Assembly (NCBI GenBank): GCA_019358895.1
Contig: JAHHIG010000009.1
Location: forward strand, 1-64,000
Direction of reading: 5' to 3'
Length of the DNA: 64,000 nt
DNA from: Tildeniella nuda ZEHNDER 1965/U140
GTDB taxonomy: Bacteria; Cyanobacteriota; Cyanobacteriia; Leptolyngbyales; Leptolyngbyaceae
The position numbers and the translations under genes are program-made. Within the stretch, counting starts at the first letter, position 1; each line of letters opens with the position of its first letter. Below, piece by piece: positions 1 to 10,129 of this stretch. The notes under the pieces were generated by a model. That model saw nothing but the letters and a program-made list of their open reading frames with translations. It was not told the DNA's origin and made no database searches.

Positions 1-712
1 ACGGGGCAAAGACCAGAACCCAGGGCATTAACTCTTTTGGTAGCAAGTGCATCAGGAGAAATCGAATAACACTTTCCTGATTTTGCTACCTTTCCTCCCC
101 TTCACAATGGACAAAGTCGAGCTTAGCGTTCATCTATAGTATCCGGACTACAGTATCCGGACTACAGCCTGGTAGTTTGGTAGAAATTGATCAGGTTCAA
201 ACGGTAGCATCATTTCTCTGCGTACACTTAAGTGCGTTGATTGCTCTCTAACATGCCTTCTAGCTAACGAGAGTAGAACGGTCTGATGTGACTAGCAGCC
301 AAGTTTGTACACGATCGCATTGATACCTGCAATACATTTTCGATCGTAGTGTTAGAGTAAACTTTGATTAAGTTACGGCTAGGCAAGCTGTCATCGTCCA
401 GGGTTAGCAAACCCTTGGGTTAATGATGGCTTTCATTCTGGTGTCAACCAATATAGTTTTACGTCGTAAGTGTACGTTTGGCGTAGTGACCTCTGCCAAT
501 AGGTACTGATTCCTTCTCTGGAGAGATGTATCAAGCGCCAGAATACTATAGCCTTTAGACACAGTTTTCAAGCGTTCAACTGCCACACCATCAATTTAGA
601 GAGTTGATCATTGTACAGAGATCGGAAACTTTATAGCGCCTACTGCGTCATAGACTAAGGCACTAAAAATTAGCAAGGTCGAAACGTTCAATACTTATAC
701 GGACTGTTGTTT
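1..712. other. Intergenic stretch, no gene recognised
   Basis: No frame on either strand has protein-like composition over this stretch. A 60-codon minus frame at 404-586 has no ribosome-binding site or recognisable family. The only structure seen is a perfect tandem repeat at 138-165. The upstream gene lies outside the window. Confidence 0.5.
138..165. repeat. 14-bp perfect tandem duplication
   Basis: The unit AGTATCCGGACTAC occurs twice without a gap, at 138-151 and 152-165. It lies in non-coding DNA and resembles the short tandem repeats common between cyanobacterial genes. No function is evident. Confidence 0.85.
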
Positions 713-1108
713 ATGAGCTTTGCAACCCAGATCATTAAGCCCTCTAACCTTCTGACTACCGCTGCTATTAATCTTTTTCAAGTAGAAGTTAAGACCGCTA
801 TTGATTCAGATGCAGCATTCATCTTAATAGACCTTGGTAACGTTTCATCAATGAGTAGCTCTAGCTTTATTGCGGTAGTAAAGATTCTGCAATTAGTACG
901 CGCTTCCGATCGTCAGCTATTCCTTTGCTCTATGAGCCAACAAATAAGAATGTTATTTGAGCTGACTGGATTAGATCAAGTATTCAAAACGTTTGTCGAC
1001 TTTGATGAATTTAACCGACATATGCATGGAACTGTTGTGGGAATGCCCAGACAAGTTAAGTCTAATATTGAAATCGTTCCAAGGGATGGACTGAAGCTAG
1101 CTAGCTAA
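713..1108 (+). CDS. STAS-domain protein (anti-sigma factor antagonist type)
   Basis: This 131-residue protein is almost entirely one STAS domain, the fold of SpoIIAA/RsbV anti-anti-sigma factors that bind a partner kinase or phosphatase in the cytoplasm. The family pattern is visible: a hydrophobic strand ending in ILIDLGNV, then a serine-rich loop and helix start (residues about 44-52, SSMSSSS) where the regulatory serine of the family sits. Later comes the LFELTGLDQVF segment typical of the last helix. The ATG at 713 is preferred over a TTG at 707. It stands alone; the next gene is a large sensor kinase 760 bp downstream on the same strand. The partner cannot be told from the sequence. The fold is well supported and the signalling role is inferred. 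Confidence 0.85.
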   Translation: MSFATQIIKPSNLLTTAAINLFQVEVKTAIDSDAAFILIDLGNVSSMSSSSFIAVVKILQLVRASDRQLFLCSMSQQIRMLFELTGLDQVFKTFVDFDEFNRHMHGTVVGMPRQVKSNIEIVPRDGLKLAS

Positions 1109-1868
1109 ATAGTTCCCAGTCTTAATTCCTTGGGCTACTGGCTGGAATGAGAGAGACTGTTGAGCGCTCTTCAGTATTAGCTTGCATCGAATAGGTGACT
1201 TAAGCACCTTGTTCCTAGATTTAATCCTGCGTATAACAGTCCCAAATCAATTGTGAGCGGCACTTAATCCTTGAGCGGTCAGCGGCAGACACCAGCTTTT
1301 CTCTAACCGCTGACCGCTGACTGCTAAGAACCGACAGCTAGATTGCTGCTCACGATTCATTCAGGATCGCTATCAATTCCAAAAAAACTGAGTATTTGCT
1401 CTCATCGCCAATGGTCGCTTGGTGCTTGGCTGTACAGGTAAGTAACAAGAGTTACACTACTTTATTTCTTAGCTATACAGCGGGTCGCTATGAAACCAAC
1501 ACACTTGCAACGATTAAAGGCATCTTAGGCTGCCTGCTAGATAGTGATGGCTCATCTCGTGCCAACGTGTCTCATTGAAGCAGATTAACTGTAGCAAAGT
1601 CACGTTTCTCTAGATCCGATCGGTTCAATCTGCTACATTAGCGGTTTGCGTGGTAGCTTCTACATTTATTTCGCTTTTCTATAAATGCGGTAGGGTGCAG
1701 ACTGAACGATCGCTGCGTAATCTTCCTGTTGTTACTTGGGCAGTAACGTAGCCTGATAGTCGTCTTTGTTTAAAGATCCTCATTTCTCCTGATCCAATTT
1801 TGTTACGGGCAAGACGAGAATAGTATGGTTTCGCTTTGCTCCGTTTGCCGGAAATAACCGATTTTTCT
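1109..1868. other. Intergenic stretch with one long inverted repeat
   Basis: About 760 bp separate the STAS gene from the kinase gene. The only clear element is the inverted repeat at 1274-1318. A 60-codon plus frame at 1396-1578 has no family resemblance or ribosome-binding site and is not called. The kinase promoter presumably lies in the last few hundred bases, but no convincing -35/-10 pair was found. Confidence 0.5.
1274..1318. repeat. 12-bp perfect inverted repeat built from GCGGTCA units
   Basis: AGCGGTCAGCGG at 1274-1285 faces its exact complement at 1307-1318 across a 21-base loop. The same GCGGTCA heptamer recurs as a tandem run inside the modBC coding region near 48200, so it is a dispersed short repeat. 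It could also act as a transcription terminator for the STAS gene, but there is no T-tract. Confidence 0.7.
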
Positions 1869-4800
1869 ATGGCAAGAATTTTAGTTGTTGAAGATGAGAT
1901 TGTTTCTGCTTTAATGATTCAGGAGTTTTTGGAGCCTTCTGAACATACTGTCGTGGCGAGTGTAGCATCAGGAGCAGAAGCGATCCGAGTCGCGGTAGAG
2001 ACGCAGCCCGATCTGGTTTTGATGGATATTTCGCTTGAGGGCGGGCTTGATGGCATTGCGGCTGCAACCCAAATCCATGAGCAGTTGGGCGTTCCCATTA
2101 TCTACATTACGGCTAATGCTGAAGACCAGACGCTTCAGCGTGCAGTGGCGACAGAACCGTTTGGCTACCTCGTCAAGCCCTTCAACCAGATTGGACTTTA
2201 CACCACAATCAATATTGCGCTGCGTCGTTATCAGTTAGAGCAGCAGCTAGAACAAGCTGAACAATGGCTGACAACCACATTGGCGAGTATTGGTGATGGC
2301 ACGATCGCGACTGATCGCAATGGTTACGTTACTTTTATGAATGCGGTTGCCGAAGACCTTACGGGTTGGCAGCAAACAGACGCACTTGGGATCTCTGCCG
2401 ATTTGATTCTGCGCTTAATCCACTCTGAAACGCGAGAAGCGATCGAAAACCCGCTTTTACAAGCCATGCGACAGGGGGTCAGCGTCAGTCTCTCTAATTA
2501 CTGTGTACTTCAAACCAAAAGTGGACTGGAGCGGGCTATTGGCGATACAGCAGCACCGATTAGAAACGATAAGGGTGAAATTACGGGCGGTGTTCTGATT
2601 TTTCAGGATGTGACAGAGCGTCGGCAGGCGGAAGCATTGCTACATCATCGCCAGGAAGAGTTCAGAGCACTGGCGGAGAATTCTCCCGATATTGTGGTGC
2701 GGTTCGATCGAGAGTTTCGCCATGTTTATGTCAATCCGGCAGCCGAAGCGGCAACTGGCATTCCTCCGCAGGCGTTCATTGGGCGCACCAACGCAGAACT
2801 GGGCATGTCAACCGATCTGCTTGCTCTGTGGAATGAGACATTACAAACAGTGCTCACCAGCGGACAAGAGCAAATCATTGAGTTTCAACGATATGAATCA
2901 GATAGCCTTAAGTCTTATCAGTCGCGGGTGGTGCCAGAGTTTGCTCAGGACGGCAGCGTTGAGTTCTTGCTGTGTGTGAGTCGGGATATTACTGAGTACA
3001 AGCAGGCAGAAACCATCTTACGGCAGCAGGCAGAACGAGAGCGTTTGCTAGTGGCGATCGCCCAACGCGTCCGTCAGTCGCTCAACCTGGATGAGATTCT
3101 CAACACAACCGTGACAGAGGTACGCCAACTGCTCCAGACCGATCGCGTGATTATGTACCGCTTCGAGCCAGATTGGAGCGGCTTTGTCATCGTTGAATCG
3201 GTGAGCGATCGTTGGACACCGATGCTGGGTCAGCGGCTTTTTGACCCTTGTCTTGTGATGGCAGACTGCTTGTTGCCTTATATGGATGGCAAGGTCAGCA
3301 GTACCGCCGATGTTCTCAATGCTGGGCTGGCTCAGTGCTATGTGGATCTGCTGACGCAATTTCAGGTGAGAGCAAATTTAGTGATTCCAGTCTTGGTACC
3401 ATCGTCCCAAACCCATCAGCCTTATGCACAGAGGCAAGGATCTCACCTGTGGGGGCTATTAGCCGTGCAACAATGCGCTACGCCTCGACGGTGGCACGAT
3501 TCGGAGATCGAGTTACTCAAAAATCTTTCGGCTCAGGCGGCGATCGCCATTCATCAAAGTCAGCTTTATCAGCAAACACAGCAGCAGGCTCAAAGAGAGC
3601 AAGCGCTCAATCAAGTGATTCAGGCAATCCGCAACTCGTTGGATTTAAACACCATTTTTCGCACGGCTGTTTTGGAGATGGGCAGCTTGCTACAGGTTGA
3701 GCAGGCAAACATTCTGCAATATGTGCCAGAGCAAGGTGTTTGGGTGCATCAGGCAAGCTATCGCCAAAGCCCGGATGTGGCTCCTGTAGGCTTAGATGTC
3801 GTCGGGTTAGAAATTCCTGACGAAGGTAATCCCATTACCGCACAGCTCAAGCGGTTGGAAATTGTGCGATTGGATGATGCCAGTACCGTACCCCACGAAA
3901 TGACGCAGATTTTGGCGCAAACGTTTCCGGGAGCATGGCTGGCTGTGCCCTTGCAGGTGGGTAGCTCTGTATGGGGCAACATTATTTTGATTCGAGGACC
4001 AGAACCCTTTGTCTGGCAAGACTGGCAAATTGATCTGACTCGCGCCATTGGGGATCAATTGGCGATCGCCATTCAGCAGTCTCAGCTTTATCAGCAAGTA
4101 CAGCAGCTCAACGCCCGCCTGGAAGAGCAGGTGCAGGAACGTACCATTCTCTTGCAGCAGGCGTTTAGCTTTGAAGCAACGTTGAAGCGGATTGCCGATC
4201 GTGTGCGTGACAGCTTAGATGAAGACCAAATTTTACGAGCGGTTGTAGAAGAACTTGCCGTGACGCTTGACGTGAGCGCGTGCAGCGTAGCCGTATATGA
4301 TCTGCCTCAGCAAACGGTCAACGTGCGCTATGAATACACAACTGCCTTAGCGCTGGTACAGGGTAATCTGATTCCAATGGCAGTGTTTCCAGAGGTCTAC
4401 CAGCAACTACTAGACGGTCAGCATTTTCAGTACTGTAGTTTGGATGCTCGTCCCATGCAGCCGCGCGTCGTGCGTTTGGCATGTCCGATCGTGGACGATC
4501 AGGGGGTGCTAGGAGATTTGCGACTGGTCAACCACGCCGATTACATTTTTTCGGATCAGGAAGTTCGCTTGGTACAGCAAGTTGCCAATCAATGCGCGAT
4601 CGCCCTCCGTCAATCGCAGCTTTATCAGTCTGTACAGGCACAAGTGGCTGAGTTAGAACAGCTCAATCGACTCAAAGACGATTTTGTGAGCACTGTTTCT
4701 CACGAACTACGAACACCGATGGCGAGCATCCGCATGGCGATTCAAATGCTAGAAGTGGTGCTGTTGCAGACGGAAGATGGGCGATCGCGAGATGCTACTG

Positions 4801-5435
4801 AACCCTCCTCTTTAGTTTTGCAGCCAGCGTCGTTTCAACGGGTAGCCCGCTATTTCCAGGTCTTACGCGACGAATGCCAGCGCGAGACGATGTTGATCGA
4901 CGACTTGCTCGATCTCTCTCGCCTTGAACGACAAACCGAACCGCTCAATCGCACTACGTTAGATCTTCAGCCTTGGCTCACTCGACTGGTGATCCCCTTT
5001 GCCGATCGGGTACGCAGTCAGCGTCAGCGTTTAGAAACCCGCATGACAACGCCTTTACCCGCATTGACGACTGACTATGCCTATCTAGAACGCATTCTCA
5101 ACGAGTTGCTGCAAAACGCCTGTAAATACACTCCTGCTGATGAAACTATCATTCTGTCGGTGCAGCCGCTTGAGCAATCGTTAACCCTTGCACGATCGCA
5201 CGTTGAGATTAGCGTCAGTAACTCTGGAGTCGAGATTTCTGCTGAGCAACTGGAACGAGTGTTCGACAAATTTTATCGGGTTCCTAGCAACAACCCCTGG
5301 CAGCATCGGGGCACGGGGTTAGGTTTGGCACTTGTCAAAAAGCTGATTGAACAGCTTCAAGGCACGATCGAAGCGTCCAGTGCAGATGGTTGGACAACCT
5401 TCACCGCAAGGATACCGCTAGAGAGTGACCAGTAG
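1869..5435 (+). CDS. Hybrid sensor histidine kinase (REC-PAS-PAS-GAF-GAF-GAF-HisKA-HATPase)
   Basis: This large cytoplasmic signalling kinase has 1188 residues. The ATG at 1869 is chosen because the protein then begins directly with the receiver domain (ARILVVEDE); an upstream TTG would add 11 residues. Domains in order are: receiver, about 1-120, with phospho-acceptor Asp53 in LMDIS and Lys103 in YLVKPF; two PAS domains, about 125-375; three GAF domains, about 395-565, 580-735 and 765-920; HisKA with His945 in TVSHELRTP; and the HATPase, with its N box in NELLQNACKYTP and its G box in HRGTGLGLALVKKL. All catalytic motifs are intact. No transmembrane segment is seen, so the input is probably a soluble ligand, a chromophore or the phosphorylated receiver. 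None of the GAF domains was shown to carry a bilin-binding cysteine. The signal and output regulator are unknown. Confidence 0.93.
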   Translation: MARILVVEDEIVSALMIQEFLEPSEHTVVASVASGAEAIRVAVETQPDLVLMDISLEGGLDGIAAATQIHEQLGVPIIYITANAEDQTLQRAVATEPFGYLVKPFNQIGLYTTINIALRRYQLEQQLEQAEQWLTTTLASIGDGTIATDRNGYVTFMNAVAEDLTGWQQTDALGISADLILRLIHSETREAIENPLLQAMRQGVSVSLSNYCVLQTKSGLERAIGDTAAPIRNDKGEITGGVLIFQDVTERRQAEALLHHRQEEFRALAENSPDIVVRFDREFRHVYVNPAAEAATGIPPQAFIGRTNAELGMSTDLLALWNETLQTVLTSGQEQIIEFQRYESDSLKSYQSRVVPEFAQDGSVEFLLCVSRDITEYKQAETILRQQAERERLLVAIAQRVRQSLNLDEILNTTVTEVRQLLQTDRVIMYRFEPDWSGFVIVESVSDRWTPMLGQRLFDPCLVMADCLLPYMDGKVSSTADVLNAGLAQCYVDLLTQFQVRANLVIPVLVPSSQTHQPYAQRQGSHLWGLLAVQQCATPRRWHDSEIELLKNLSAQAAIAIHQSQLYQQTQQQAQREQALNQVIQAIRNSLDLNTIFRTAVLEMGSLLQVEQANILQYVPEQGVWVHQASYRQSPDVAPVGLDVVGLEIPDEGNPITAQLKRLEIVRLDDASTVPHEMTQILAQTFPGAWLAVPLQVGSSVWGNIILIRGPEPFVWQDWQIDLTRAIGDQLAIAIQQSQLYQQVQQLNARLEEQVQERTILLQQAFSFEATLKRIADRVRDSLDEDQILRAVVEELAVTLDVSACSVAVYDLPQQTVNVRYEYTTALALVQGNLIPMAVFPEVYQQLLDGQHFQYCSLDARPMQPRVVRLACPIVDDQGVLGDLRLVNHADYIFSDQEVRLVQQVANQCAIALRQSQLYQSVQAQVAELEQLNRLKDDFVSTVSHELRTPMASIRMAIQMLEVVLLQTEDGRSRDATEPSSLVLQPASFQRVARYFQVLRDECQRETMLIDDLLDLSRLERQTEPLNRTTLDLQPWLTRLVIPFADRVRSQRQRLETRMTTPLPALTTDYAYLERILNELLQNACKYTPADETIILSVQPLEQSLTLARSHVEISVSNSGVEISAEQLERVFDKFYRVPSNNPWQHRGTGLGLALVKKLIEQLQGTIEASSADGWTTFTARIPLESDQ

Positions 5436-5704
5436 AAGAGCTTTTAATGGGAGGATTCGTTTCTCGCTGTAGTTCCTCACAGTGAAACAACCCTCGACTA
5501 CGATATGCCTCGATCGATTCAGGTACTACAGCATAGCGTTTTGGCTCAGACATCTAATCGCATCTCTAAGATCTCTGTTCTAAGCAGTTGCTTGTCAGCT
5601 TCGACATAGAAGTATTTTACGCCAAGCATCACCTTGTCTGGCAACATAAAGTCTTGTCGTGCTTCTGTGGAGTTCAGAGAAGCGTGACGAGCTATGACGG
5701 GGTA

Positions 5705-6715
5705 TCAACCCCTTGAACTAGGTAGATATCTAGGATATTTCAGTCTTAGCTCCTTTAATCTCTTGACAATATACTGTTCAGATAAAGGATGTTGAATAAA
5801 ATCTTTCAAGTCTTCTCTTTCAGAATATCTATGAACAATACTAGAAAAAATCTCTGAATCTGATTTTTCTTTAATCGACTGGAAGAGTGATGGCAATATA
5901 GCATTAATATTTTGTCGTTTACTTTGCAAACCCGTATCTTCAAGAATAGTATTTAGAATTTCTCGCCATAATTCATTACCTAATTCATCTGGCAGTTCAA
6001 TAGAGTTTTCAAAATTCCATAGAATATAGTTTTTACTACCTAAATTAAAAGTTATTTTCTCTTTATATATTAAATATGGTTCGGAAGTGCAATCAGTTTC
6101 TAAGCTCAATTTATATACTTGTGTACTTGGAGACATAAAACTATTAACAACCATTTTGCCGCCGTCAATCTCAGCACATACATAACCTGGAGGCAAAGCA
6201 TTAAATACTTTTATTAAAGTAGTATCCTTTGATGTTGCACTCTGTTGCATTACCTCTAGTAATACTTCCTCAAAATTAAAAATATTTACGTTCTTAAGAA
6301 TTTCACCTAACCATGAAGTTGGAATTAGAAGCTCTGCGGCAAATCGATTGGCTTCACCTTCAATTTGCCTGTACTCGTAATCTCCATTTCTATTAATCTG
6401 AGAGTCAGAATCAGTCTCCTCTTCATTCCCTTTAACCTCAGTATGAGAAACTATATTTCCAATGTGCCAAGGGATGATAACATGACCTAACTCGTGTGCT
6501 AGTGTAAATCGCTGTCTAACTTCAGGGCGTAAAGAGTTGATATAAATTCTAGGCTTATTAGACTGCTTCAAGCCTAGACTTATACCGTCAGCTTCAAGAG
6601 GAAAATCTAGAAAACCCACTTCCGCGTACAATGAGACTAACTCTTCAAGATTGTACGGAGGAATAAGATTATGTCGTTCTAAAAGTTTGCTTGCAAACTT
6701 CTCTTCAGGCTTCAT
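5705..6715 (-). CDS. ImmA/IrrE-family zinc metallopeptidase
   Basis: This protein has about 336 residues and an N-terminal ImmA/IrrE peptidase domain. From the ATG at 6715, the HEXXH zinc site is HELGH at residues 74-78. The family's third-ligand helix follows at about 119-132 (EGEANRFAAELLIP). The C-terminal 200 residues are not recognised. Family members cut repressor or antitoxin proteins in response to a signal; examples are ImmA cutting ImmR and IrrE cutting DdrO. A TTG at 6727 is an alternative start. It is the last gene of a three-gene minus-strand set and overlaps the 108-residue gene by 11 bp, so translational coupling is likely. The obvious guess is that it processes the upstream candidate antitoxin, but that is inference. 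The region is AT-rich and contains no CGATCG, unlike its neighbours. Confidence 0.88.
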   Translation of the reverse strand: MKPEEKFASKLLERHNLIPPYNLEELVSLYAEVGFLDFPLEADGISLGLKQSNKPRIYINSLRPEVRQRFTLAHELGHVIIPWHIGNIVSHTEVKGNEEETDSDSQINRNGDYEYRQIEGEANRFAAELLIPTSWLGEILKNVNIFNFEEVLLEVMQQSATSKDTTLIKVFNALPPGYVCAEIDGGKMVVNSFMSPSTQVYKLSLETDCTSEPYLIYKEKITFNLGSKNYILWNFENSIELPDELGNELWREILNTILEDTGLQSKRQNINAILPSLFQSIKEKSDSEIFSSIVHRYSEREDLKDFIQHPLSEQYIVKRLKELRLKYPRYLPSSRG

Positions 6716-7031
6716 CCAGTTTTCCAATTCTCTTTAGCCAACTCATTACACGTTGAGCCTCTTCTTTACTAGAAGCTCTCGCAGCTAATGCATGAATCTC
6801 GTGAACCGGAGCACTTTCTAAACTCAAGCCTTTTTTCCTTGCATTGACTATTGATCCAAGAATGTTAGGGTTGGTAACCCACAGAGAGTATTCTTGCCAA
6901 GTCATTCCTAAGTATTCATACAACTCAACATCTTCTGAAGTATTATCATCGTGCCAAGCATCGACATAATCATCTACTTCGTCTAGAAAGGCATCACCAC
7001 TAATACATACGTCAATAAATGATATGTTCAT
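6705..7031 (-). CDS. Small acidic protein, candidate antitoxin/immunity partner
   Basis: This 108-residue protein has no membrane segment or obvious DNA-binding helix-turn-helix. It has a segment of the type DAWHDD followed by LYEYLGMTWQEYSLW (about residues 24-53). I associate that pattern with short proteins found in toxin-antitoxin-like operons, but cannot assign it to a named family. It lies 6 bp downstream of the E3-type ribonuclease gene and overlaps the start of the ImmA/IrrE gene. That position and its acidic charge against a basic toxin suggest it neutralises the ribonuclease or controls the operon. It does not resemble the classical colicin E3 immunity protein. Function unproven. 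Confidence 0.75.
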   Translation of the reverse strand: MNISFIDVCISGDAFLDEVDDYVDAWHDDNTSEDVELYEYLGMTWQEYSLWVTNPNILGSIVNARKKGLSLESAPVHEIHALAARASSKEEAQRVMSWLKRIGKLDEA

Positions 7032-7037
7032 AACAAC

Positions 7038-7277
7038 TTAGTTTTGCTTGCTGATTGTACGTCCTTTAACAGCGGGCTTAATAACTTCACCTGTGATTGG
7101 GCAGACAACACCAAGATGTTTGCCTCTTTTGTTAAAAACTTCTACTTCTCCATGAAGTGAGTCCCAGGTATAGTATCGCTCTGTCTGAAAGTCTTTAAAG
7201 ACTTTCCTTCCTCCTTCTATTCCAACAACCTGACATCCATCAAGGATGGAAGGATTAGGTATTGGCTTACCACCCAT
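7038..7277 (-). CDS. Free-standing colicin E3-type 16S rRNase domain (toxin)
   Basis: The 79-residue product matches the C-terminal cytotoxic domain of colicin E3 and related bacteriocins, which cut 16S rRNA in the decoding centre. The core YYTWDSLHGEVEVF aligns with the E3 active-site segment. Asp39, His42, Glu44 and Glu46 fall at the spacing of E3 Asp510, His513, Glu515 and Glu517, and Arg73 in KGRTI aligns with the catalytic Arg545. The GKHLG and TGEVIKPAVKGR stretches also match the family. There is no translocation, receptor-binding or secretion domain, so it is probably an intracellular toxin of a toxin-antitoxin unit and not a bacteriocin. It is the first gene of the minus-strand trio with the 108-residue protein and ImmA/IrrE. 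The ATG at 7277 has only a weak GGA just upstream. Confidence 0.87.
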   Translation of the reverse strand: MGGKPIPNPSILDGCQVVGIEGGRKVFKDFQTERYYTWDSLHGEVEVFNKRGKHLGVVCPITGEVIKPAVKGRTISKQN

Positions 7278-7455
7278 TCCAGTTACTTCGCTTATTGAAT
7301 ATAAGTTGAGCTACCACAGCTTCAATGCTTACCAGGTCTAAAGATATTCATATTTTAGCTAATTGTGGTTGAGAGATGCTTCTATAGGAATCAGGGACGA
7401 GTGACATCACTACGTCAAGCATAACGTCATACTCATTCTGTGAAAAGCAGAGAAA

Positions 7456-7487
7456 GGGGCGATCGCCCTCGAAAAAGCGATCGCCCC
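7456..7487 (-). terminator. groEL terminator hairpin made of two HIP1 sites
   Basis: GGGGCGATCGC at 7456-7466 pairs perfectly with GCGATCGCCCC at 7477-7487 across a 10-base loop, about 60 bp past the groEL stop. On the minus strand the stem is followed by TTTCT. Both arms contain the cyanobacterial HIP1 octamer. Intrinsic termination of groESL is the likely role. Confidence 0.7.
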
Positions 7488-7548
7488 TTGCTGTAAATTG
7501 TAGGGTTTGGAATGCCGACACCCGACACCCCAAACCCTACACCCCAAT

Positions 7549-9331
<1,783 letters not shown>

Positions 9332-9643
9332 CTATGCAACGATCGCCAGAATGTCTTTCTCAGACAGCAGGACGTATTCTTCCGTGCCGAGCTTGATGTC
9401 GGTGCCTGCGTACTTGGAATAAAGTACCTTATCGCCAATCTTTACTTCTGGCTCCTGACGAGCACCATCGTCACTTCGCTTTCCAGGACCAACGGCAACG
9501 ATTTCGCCAATCTGAGGCTTTTCTTTCGCAGCATCTGGCAAAAGAATACCGCCAGCAGTCTTCTCCTCAGAAGCACTTACTTTCACAAAAACACGATCAC
9601 CCAGCGGTTTAACAGTAGAGACGCTTAGAGTTACGGCTGCCAT
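9332..9643 (-). CDS. groES: Co-chaperonin GroES (10 kDa)
   Basis: The 103-residue co-chaperonin forms the heptameric lid of the GroEL cage. Family marks are [12 protein letters not shown] near the N-terminus, the mobile-loop stretch [29 protein letters not shown] cut down here to its start [14 protein letters not shown], and [19 protein letters not shown] near the C-terminus. The ATG at 9643 gives the normal N-terminus. It is the first gene of the groESL operon, with a sigma-70-type promoter, CIRCE and K-box immediately upstream. Confidence 0.98.
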   Translation of the reverse strand: MAAVTLSVSTVKPLGDRVFVKVSASEEKTAGGILLPDAAKEKPQIGEIVAVGPGKRSDDGARQEPEVKIGDKVLYSKYAGTDIKLGTEEYVLLSEKDILAIVA

Positions 9644-9694
9644 ACAAAATTCTCCAAACTAGCAGGTTAAGCTGAACAAAAATATTCAGGTGCG

Positions 9695-9739
9695 TTAGCA
9701 CTCAGGGAGGAGTTAGCACTCTCGACCCCTGAGTGCTAA
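9695..9739 (-). promoter_or_regulatory. CIRCE operator (HrcA site) with an extra half-site
   Basis: A perfect CIRCE is present: TTAGCACTC at 9713-9721, a 9-base spacer, and GAGTGCTAA at 9731-9739. A third perfect half-site, TTAGCACTC in direct orientation, lies at 9695-9703, again separated by exactly 9 bases. CIRCE binds the repressor HrcA and gives heat-inducible groESL. The additional half-site is unusual; see findings. Confidence 0.93.
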
Positions 9740-9766
9740 TCTACCGAAGGTTAGATACAATTGCAA
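9738..9766 (-). promoter_or_regulatory. groESL sigma-70-type promoter
   Basis: On the minus strand, TTGCAA (9766-9761) and TAGATT (9743-9738) are separated by exactly 17 bases. The -10 hexamer overlaps the edge of CIRCE, so HrcA binding would block RNA polymerase. Start site not determined. Confidence 0.7.
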
Positions 9767-9777
9767 CTTTTTGCTCT

Positions 9778-9793
9778 GTACGGGTATCCGAAC
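9778..9793 (-). promoter_or_regulatory. K-box regulatory element upstream of groESL
   Basis: On the minus strand the 16-mer GTTCGGATACCCGTAC fits the cyanobacterial K-box pattern GTTCGG-NNAN-CCNNAC at every defined base. It lies just upstream of the -35 element. The K-box has been described as a second negative element of cyanobacterial groESL alongside CIRCE. Confidence 0.75.
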
Positions 9794-9819
9794 GAGTGCG
9801 AGGAGCGGTGCGGGAGTAG

Positions 9820-10010
9820 GGAGTGGGCTTCGACGTGAGCGCTCAGCCGAACGGGAGTGGGGAGTGGGGAGTAGGGAGTAGGGAGTAGAGAAAACTCAAA
9901 ACAAAAAAGTCAGAAGCTTAAATTCAATTTATTCCCCTGCCTCCCCTGCCTCCCTTGCCTCCCCTGCCTCCCCTGCTTCTCCTCCCCCTTCACTCCTCCC
10001 CCCTCACTTT
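9820..10010. repeat. Low-complexity purine and pyrimidine repeats
   Basis: GGGAGTA/GGGAGTG heptamers (about 9848-9890) are followed by a pyrimidine tract of CCTGCCTCC units (about 9932-9985). These are short tandem repeats of the sort found between cyanobacterial genes. The 9794-10129 gap between the groESL promoter and the next gene holds nothing else recognisable. Confidence 0.75.
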
Positions 10011-10129
10011 TCCCCGACAAAGTTAACGTCTTCTCTCCTTTGGGCAGACTGAGTGGACTTCAATGATACAAATCGTTCTGTCAGTTGCTGTCCACTGCGA
10101 TCGGAGTTCTGAAAGTGATCGGTCACCCT

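Noticed and set aside
404..586. 60-codon minus-strand ORF
   Set aside because: No ribosome-binding site, no family resemblance and composition like non-coding DNA.
1396..1578. 60-codon plus-strand ORF
   Set aside because: Isolated in a spacer with repeats, with no start signal or recognisable sequence.
7348..7533. 61-codon minus-strand ORF downstream of groEL
   Set aside because: It is largely the translation of the groEL terminator and its HIP1 sites.
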